From NCBI GenBank assembly GCA_035511515.1, contig DATKFG010000032.1, positions 1 to 27,858 of the forward strand: DNA of 27,858 bases. Reading direction: 5' to 3'. The stretch's first letter is position 1; each line of letters starts with the position of its first letter. The stretch comes from VBCK01 sp035511515 (GTDB taxonomy: Bacteria > Pseudomonadota > Gammaproteobacteria > Burkholderiales > Burkholderiaceae_F). The notes below the pieces were generated by a model. The model ran no database searches and was not told the DNA's origin. It saw only the letters and a program-made list of their open reading frames with translations. Made by a program: the position numbers and the translations under genes. Shown here piece after piece: positions 23,749 through 27,858 of the stretch.

Positions 23749-25062
23749 CTAGCCGCTGACGCGGCCGCCCCGGATCACCTTGTCGGCCCCGACCGCGACG
23801 ATGCCCCCAAGCATGTCGCGCAGGTTGCCCGCCACCGTGATCTCCTCGACCGGGTAGCGGATCCGGCCGCCTTCGACCCAGAACCCGGTGGCGCCGCGCG
23901 AATAGTCGCCCGTGACCACGTTGACGCCCTGCCCGATCAGCTCGGTGACCAGCAGGCCGCGGTCGAGCTTGCGCAGCATCTGCACGAAGTCGTCGCCCGG
24001 CTGCGTCAGCGTCGAGCGCAGCTCCAGGTTATGGGCGCCGCCCGCGTTGCCGGTGGTCTTCATGGCGAGCTTGCGCGCCGAGTAGGTCGACAGGAAGTAT
24101 CCGGTCAGTACGCCTGCCGCTACGACGTCGCGCCGCAGGCCGCGCACGCCCTCCTCGTCGAACGGGCTGGAGCCCAGGCCGCGCCGCAGGAACGGGTCCT
24201 CGTGCACGGCAATGTGGTCGGCGAACAGCGGCTTGCCCAGCGCATCGATCAGGAACGAGGCCTTCCGATACAGCGCCCCGCCGCTGGCAGCCTGAACGAA
24301 ATTGCCCAGCAGCCCGCAGGCCACCGGCGCCTCGAACAGCACCGGGCATTGCCGGGTGCGCAGCTTGCGCGCGCCCAGCCGGGCGAGCGCCCGCTGCGCC
24401 GCGTACTGCCCGATGGCTTCGGGCTCGGCCAGCTCCGCGGGCGCGCGCGCGGCCGAGTACCAGTCGTCGCGCTGCATGCCGCTGCCGTCGCGCGCGATCG
24501 GCGCCACCGAGATCGAGTGGCGCGAGTACGGATACCCGGCGGCAAAGCCGAGCGAGTTGGCCAGCACGAAATGCCCGCCCGAGGCGTACACGTTGGCACC
24601 CTCGGAGTTGACGACGCCGGAGCTCACGTCGAACGCGGCCTGCTCGGCCCGCTGGGCGATCCCGATCGCATCGTCGGTCTCGATGGTCCACGGGTGATAA
24701 AGGTCCAGCTCGGCCGGGGCGCGCTCCAGCGCGTCCTCGTCGGGCAGCCCCGCTGCCTCGTCCTCGGCGGTGAAGCGGGCGATGTCATAGGCGGCCTGCA
24801 CCGCCTCGCGCAGCGCGCGCGCGGCGAAGTCCGACGTGGAGGCGTGCCCGCGCCGCTTGCCCAGGTACACGGTGACCGCCACGCCCTTGTCGCGCGTGTT
24901 CTCGATGGTCTCGACCACCGTCTTGCGGGTCGTCACCGACAGCCCGCTCGATTCGCTCGCTTCGCACGCGGCCGAGGTCGCGCCCAGGTCCTTGGCGATC
25001 TGCAGCGTCTGCAGCGCGATATCGCGCAATTGTTCCTGCGGGATTGAGAGCCGAACGTTCAT
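23749..25062 (-). CDS. pmbA: PmbA/TldE metalloprotease subunit, with in-frame amber near the end
   Basis: Subunit of the TldD-TldE protease that matures peptide antibiotics such as microcin B17 and degrades CcdA. 437 residues to the first stop (TAG, 23751-23749). Family blocks seen: RKTVVETIENTRDKGVAVTVYLGKRRGHASTSDF, VNSEGANVYASGGHFVLANSLGF, GALYRKASFLIDALGK, TTGNAGGAHNLELR, and VVTGDYSRGATGFWVEGGRIRYPVEEITVAGNLRDML. Behind the TAG the same frame continues with VLIQNMTVGGS and then TGA at 23715-23713. That tail looks like the normal C-terminus of the family, which usually has Ser where the TAG is. Including it the protein would be 449 residues, close to the E. coli length. So the gene has either lost its last 12 residues, is read through, or contains a sequence error. 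ATG at 25062. Confidence 0.93.
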   Translation of the reverse strand: MNVRLSIPQEQLRDIALQTLQIAKDLGATSAACEASESSGLSVTTRKTVVETIENTRDKGVAVTVYLGKRRGHASTSDFAARALREAVQAAYDIARFTAEDEAAGLPDEDALERAPAELDLYHPWTIETDDAIGIAQRAEQAAFDVSSGVVNSEGANVYASGGHFVLANSLGFAAGYPYSRHSISVAPIARDGSGMQRDDWYSAARAPAELAEPEAIGQYAAQRALARLGARKLRTRQCPVLFEAPVACGLLGNFVQAASGGALYRKASFLIDALGKPLFADHIAVHEDPFLRRGLGSSPFDEEGVRGLRRDVVAAGVLTGYFLSTYSARKLAMKTTGNAGGAHNLELRSTLTQPGDDFVQMLRKLDRGLLVTELIGQGVNVVTGDYSRGATGFWVEGGRIRYPVEEITVAGNLRDMLGGIVAVGADKVIRGGRVSG

Positions 25063-25201
25063 GGGGCGCCTGCGCTTGTTGTTGGTTCAGGGCACGGGCC
25101 GATGCCATCCGCTGGGATTGCAGCCGGGGGTGGCTATGATAGCGAGCAACGCACATCGCCCGTCCGAACGGCCCGCCCGGCCCGGCGCGAAGCGGCCGAC
25201 C

Positions 25202-25528
25202 ATGCGAAAACCGATCCGCAACGACGACGACCCGGCCGGGGCGACTGCCGAGCAGCAGCCGCGCCCCAGCAAGACGCAGCTGAAGCGCCAGATGCACGAG
25301 CTGCAGCATCTGGGCCGGCAGCTCACGGACCTGCCCCCGGCGCAGCTGCAAAGAATGGATCTGCCCGAGCGCCTGCAGGAGCAGATCGAGCTGGCGCGCC
25401 GCATCACCGCACGCGAGGGGCTGCGCCGCCAGCTGCAATACATCGGGCGCCTGATGCGCACGGCCGACACCGAGGCGATCCGCGCACGGCTGGCCGCCGT
25501 CACCGGCAAGCCGGGGGCCGCCCCGTGA
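25202..25528 (+). CDS. darP: DarP/YjgA (DUF615) ribosome-assembly factor, C-terminally truncated
   Basis: 108 residues from the ATG at 25202; a longer start at 25136 (GGGGGTGG before it) adds 22 residues of low conservation. The N-terminal DUF615 half is clear: RPSKTQLKRQMHELQHLGRQ, then LPERLQEQIELARRITAREG and RRQLQYIGRLMRTADTEAIRARL. E. coli YjgA is about 183 residues and continues for roughly 75-85 more, forming the C-terminal helical bundle. Here the frame ends after TGKPGAAP and the mog gene starts in a GTGA overlap, so that half is missing rather than frameshifted, as no remnant is seen downstream. DarP acts in late 50S assembly. Whether this half is functional is unknown. Divergent from pmbA, the usual neighbour. 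Confidence 0.85.
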   Translation: MRKPIRNDDDPAGATAEQQPRPSKTQLKRQMHELQHLGRQLTDLPPAQLQRMDLPERLQEQIELARRITAREGLRRQLQYIGRLMRTADTEAIRARLAAVTGKPGAAP

Positions 25529-26187
25529 GCCGCGCGGTGCTCACCCACGCCGATGAGCTGCTGATCGGGCTGGTGTCGATCTCCGATCGGGCCTCGGCCG
25601 GCCAGTACGCCGACGAGGGCTTGCCCGCGCTGCGCAGCTGGCTCGGGGCGGCGCTGAAGTCGTCCTGGCAGGCGCACGAACGGCTGATCGCCGACGAGCG
25701 CGCGCGCATCGAGGCCACGCTGATTGAGCTGGTCGATCAGGTCGGCTGCGACCTGGTACTGACCACCGGCGGCACCGGGCCGTCGCGCCGGGATGTGACC
25801 CCGGAGGCGACGCGGGCAGTGGCCACGCGCGAACTGCCCGGCTACGGCGAGCAGATGCGCCGCATCTCGCTCGAATTCGTGCCCACCGCGGTGCTGTCGC
25901 GCCAGGTCGGCGTGCTGCGCGAGACGGCCGGCCACAGCGCGCTGATCCTGAACCTGCCCGGCCAGCCCAAGTCGATCACCGAAACGCTCGGTGGACTGCG
26001 CGATGCCCAAACGGGACGCATCGTGCACGGCATTTTCGCCTCCGTCCCCTATTGCATCCAGCTGATCGGCGGCCCGTATGTAGAGACACACGATCAGGTG
26101 GTGGTGGCGTTTCGGCCGAAGTCGGCCGTCCGGGAGCCCTCCTTCGCGCCGGGCGGGCCCGGCGCTTCGAAGGGCGAGCGCCGGTGA
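25525..26187 (+). CDS. mog: Molybdopterin adenylyltransferase
   Basis: Activates molybdopterin by adenylation ahead of metal insertion. 220 residues, about 20 more than usual. Visible: IGLVSISDRASAGQYADEGLPAL at the N-terminus, LVLTTGGTGPSRRDVTPEAT with the MPT-binding GGTG loop (about 80-83), and LPGYGEQMRR and ILNLPGQPKSI. The start is GTG at 25525 in a GTGA overlap with the darP stop. The extra C-terminus (EPSFAPGGPGASKGERR) is encoded by a nested palindrome at 26137-26174 inserted after VVAFRPKSAVR. The stop is in turn fused to the esterase gene by GTGA, which starts right behind the insert. No other molybdenum-cofactor gene is in the window. Confidence 0.94.
   Translation: MSRAVLTHADELLIGLVSISDRASAGQYADEGLPALRSWLGAALKSSWQAHERLIADERARIEATLIELVDQVGCDLVLTTGGTGPSRRDVTPEATRAVATRELPGYGEQMRRISLEFVPTAVLSRQVGVLRETAGHSALILNLPGQPKSITETLGGLRDAQTGRIVHGIFASVPYCIQLIGGPYVETHDQVVVAFRPKSAVREPSFAPGGPGASKGERR
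26137..26174. repeat. In-frame nested palindrome at the end of mog
   Basis: Inner arms GCGCCGGG (26147-26154) and CCCGGCGC (26158-26165), outer CCCT..TTC and GAAGGG, with near-symmetric three-base loops. It encodes PSFAPGGPGASKG as the MogA C-terminus, in the same phase as the copies in rarA and lolA. The inner stem is longer and the right outer arm is less exact than in those. Confidence 0.65.
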
Positions 26188-26879
26188 ACCCACTCGCACA
26201 GGCGACCAATGGCGCGCCGGCGCTCGAATGCGTCGAGCTTCAGACCCAGCCCGATCCGACTGCTTCGATCATCTGGCTGCACGGCCTGGGTGCCGACGGC
26301 TTCGACTTCGTGCCGGTCGTGCGCGAGCTGCAGGCGCTGGGTGCGCCGGCGGCGCGGTACGTGTTTCCGCACGCTCCGCTGCGGCCGGTCACGATCAATG
26401 GTGGCTACGTGATGCGGGCCTGGTTTGACATCCGCGGCGCGCAGATCGACCAGCAGGAAGACGAGGCGGGCTTCCGGCAGTCGCAGGGCCAGGTCCAGGC
26501 GCTGATCGAGCGCGAAGTGCAACGCGGCATGCCCCGCTCGCGGATCGTGCTGGCGGGGTTCTCCCAGGGCGGCGCCATCACCCTGCAGGCCGGGCTGCGG
26601 CAGCCCGAGCCGCTGTCGGCCCTGGTGGTGCTGTCGGCCTACCTGCCGCTCGCAGCCAGCGCGAGCGCCGAGGCGACCCTGGCAGCGCGCTTGATGCCGA
26701 TTTTCATGGGGCACGGGCGCGACGACACCGTCGTTCCGATCGCCCACGGACGGGCGGCGCGGGATGCGCTGCTGGCGCTCGGTTGCCGTGTTCAATGGCA
26801 CGAATACGCGATCCCGCACTCCGTATCGGAAGAAGAGATCCAGGACCTGGCGCGGTTCCTGTCCGAAGCGCTCAAATAG
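26184..26879 (+). CDS. Alpha/beta-hydrolase carboxylesterase (phospholipase/carboxylesterase family)
   Basis: 231 residues, matching the small carboxylesterase family (PF02230, EstB/YpfH type) acting on short-chain esters; natural substrate unknown. Visible: LHGLGADGFDFVPVV (oxyanion region, about 32-46), FPHAPLRPVTINGGYVMRAWFDI, the nucleophile elbow GFSQGG with Ser127, Asp181 in GHGRDDTVVP and His212 in AIPHSVS, a complete triad. The start is GTG at 26184 sharing GTGA with the mog stop, so it is translated from the darP-mog message. An AGGGC/GCCCT hairpin (26937-26954) lies about 60 bases after the stop without a T-run, so the transcript end is not obvious. Confidence 0.95.
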   Translation: MNPLAQATNGAPALECVELQTQPDPTASIIWLHGLGADGFDFVPVVRELQALGAPAARYVFPHAPLRPVTINGGYVMRAWFDIRGAQIDQQEDEAGFRQSQGQVQALIEREVQRGMPRSRIVLAGFSQGGAITLQAGLRQPEPLSALVVLSAYLPLAASASAEATLAARLMPIFMGHGRDDTVVPIAHGRAARDALLALGCRVQWHEYAIPHSVSEEEIQDLARFLSEALK

Positions 26880-27016
26880 ACCGCAATTGCCCGCCACTTG
26901 CCGGCGCAGGCCGATCCGGCGCTCCAAACCCTCACAGGGCTGTACGAATTGCCCTGACAAACTCGCGCCCCGTTCTCCTGTATCGGTGCGCATTTCAAGG
27001 AGTAGTCCGTCCAGTT

Positions 27017-27070
27017 GATCCCCACAATACGTTCCAGCGAACACCTACTCGTACCAAGTTCGCGGGGATC
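27017..27070 (+). promoter_or_regulatory. Structured 5' leader candidate before the GNAT-like gene
   Basis: GATCCCC (27017-27023) pairs with GGGGATC (27064-27070), and directly inside on the right arm GTTCGC (27058-27063) pairs with GCGAAC (27037-27042), leaving a 13-base bulge on the left and a 15-base loop. Within the bulge, GTTC (27031-27034) can pair instead with GAAC (27039-27042), a mutually exclusive hairpin. It ends about 20 bases before the ribosome site AGGAG (27090-27094). It could be a regulatory leader or chance pairing. Confidence 0.35.
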
Positions 27071-27099
27071 GAGAGAAAGCATTCGTTTAGGAGACGGCC

Positions 27100-27786
27100 A
27101 TGGGCGCGACCTCAACTCCAACTTCGGCAGACGTGCGCGTTTACGGGCAGCTGCCCCGGTATTTCCGCTGGTTCACCGAGCATTGCGTGCTGCGCCAGCT
27201 CGACGGGGCCGACGTGCCGCGTATCTGGCGCGCCGTCGTGCAGCCAGCCTTCGTCGAATGCTGGGCCGAGCGGGCCCCCGGCAGCGAACGTGACGTCAAG
27301 GAGCTGGTGCGTCAGGCGCTGGTCGAGTGGCTGCAAGGAACGGGCTATTCGATGGCCGTGGTCAAACGCCAGACTCACGAGTTCGTCGGCTTCGTCCGGA
27401 TGCGCGCGGTGGGAGCGACGCGCAGCGTATGGACCATCGACTGGTTCACGCATCCGAACTTCCTGGGCTCGCCGCTCGCGGTCGAAGCGATCACGGCCAC
27501 GGGCGACCTGACGTTCGCGGCGCTGGGCGCGCAGAAGCTGTATGCGGGCTGCCCGGCCGGCCACGAGCCCTTCGAGCAAATGCTGAACGACGCCGGCTTC
27601 ATCGAAGCGATTCCGGCCGGCAGCCTGGACCAGGACACGCACAAGCCGCGCACGACCAGCCTGTTCGAGATGCGCCGCGACGACTGGAAGGCGATCCGGC
27701 GCGAGTACACCGATCACACCGGCACCCCCACGCTGGCTTCGCTCGGCACGGTGGTCACCAACCGCCCCGCGCTCGAGTTGCTCTAG
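27100..27786 (+). CDS. GNAT-fold acetyltransferase-like protein
   Basis: 228 residues. The pattern VLRQLDGADVPRIWRAVVQPAF ... VVKRQTHEFVGFVRMRAVGATRSVWTIDWFTHPNFLGSPLAVEAITATGDLTFAALGAQKLYAGCPAGHEPFEQMLNDAGFIEA follows the RimJ/RimL-like GNAT fold: beta strands about 80-120, the acetyl-CoA helix region after the HPNFLG segment, and the late N..GF.. motif. The acetyl-CoA loop (usually Q/RxxGxG/A) is not a clear match, so activity is uncertain. The ATG at 27100 has AGGAG six bases upstream. It has 220 bases of leader region of its own and ends before a 53-base palindrome, so it is probably a single-gene unit. Substrate unknown. Confidence 0.75.
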   Translation: MGATSTPTSADVRVYGQLPRYFRWFTEHCVLRQLDGADVPRIWRAVVQPAFVECWAERAPGSERDVKELVRQALVEWLQGTGYSMAVVKRQTHEFVGFVRMRAVGATRSVWTIDWFTHPNFLGSPLAVEAITATGDLTFAALGAQKLYAGCPAGHEPFEQMLNDAGFIEAIPAGSLDQDTHKPRTTSLFEMRRDDWKAIRREYTDHTGTPTLASLGTVVTNRPALELL

Positions 27787-27805
27787 CTCTCACTGCCCTC
27801 ACCCC

Positions 27806-27858
27806 CGATCCTCGCCCTGCGTAGCCGGGCTACGCCCGGCGAAGCAGGGCGAGGATCG
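27806..27858. repeat. 53-base nested palindrome at window end
   Basis: Perfect outer arms of 15 bases (27806-27820 and 27844-27858, left arm CGATCCTCGCCCTGC), symmetric three-base internal loops (GTA and GAA), perfect inner arms GCCGGGC/GCCCGGC and apical loop TAC. The arm-loop-arm plan and the GTA/GAA loops equal those of the element in lolA (4709-4737). It lies 20 bases after the GNAT-like stop and may act as its terminator. It may continue beyond the window. Confidence 0.75.

Noticed and set aside
26937..26954. AGGGC/GCCCT inverted repeat after the esterase gene as a terminator
   Set aside because: The stem is five pairs (six with flanking C/G) with a ten-base loop and no T-run, too weak to call.

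Overview
The window is a very GC-rich chromosomal segment with almost no spare space. No gene-free stretch exceeds about 300 bases; the longest are about 285 bases upstream of ftsK, about 220 before the last gene and about 215 between a lipoprotein gene and cysC. Gene content and order (ftsK-lolA-rarA-serS beside trxB; argH / sensor kinase / LytTR regulator / hemC-hemD-hemX-hemY; pmbA facing darP-mog) point to a betaproteobacterium, most likely Burkholderiales. That placement is inference from synteny and composition. No phage, plasmid or CRISPR features are visible. The only classical mobile DNA is the 3' end of an IS481-like insertion sequence at the left edge, which stops about 10 bases from a tRNA-Ser gene.

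Layout. 1-716: IS481-like transposase end and IS terminus. 726-7121 (minus strand): ftsK > lolA > rarA > serS > cupin gene > tRNA-Ser(CGA). The first four genes overlap and form a translationally coupled operon. 7407-9402 (plus): a small putative zinc-binding protein with its own terminator, then trxB and an Smr-domain gene. 9449-11472 (minus): glutamine-dependent NAD synthetase coupled to a PII gene. 11461-12690 (plus): a DUF482/FemAB-like gene. 12663-15416 (minus): APS kinase cysC downstream of an unrecognised large lipoprotein. 15489-22100 (minus): two-component pair algZ/algR-like > hemC > hemD > hemX > hemY > ppa. 22227-23705 (plus): argH. 23749-25062 (minus): pmbA. 25202-26879 (plus): truncated darP > mog > carboxylesterase. 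27100-27786 (plus): GNAT-like protein, then a 53-base palindrome at the window end.

Most genes are housekeeping: cell division and DNA translocation, lipoprotein sorting, replication-fork maintenance, tRNA charging, redox, NAD, nitrogen sensing, tetrapyrrole and arginine synthesis. The unusual material is: (i) short nested palindromes sitting inside reading frames and supplying residues to RarA, LolA (twice) and MogA, all read in the same phase, with related palindromes between genes and at the end of argH; (ii) an in-frame amber codon in pmbA, exactly one base from a serine codon, with the family's usual C-terminus intact behind it; (iii) a darP gene lacking its C-terminal half; (iv) a nadE-glnB coupling; (v) a structured leader before the last gene; (vi) a perfect 22-base palindrome and a consensus -10 box unusually close to the ftsK start. 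Six gene pairs are joined by the same four-base GTGA stop/start overlap.
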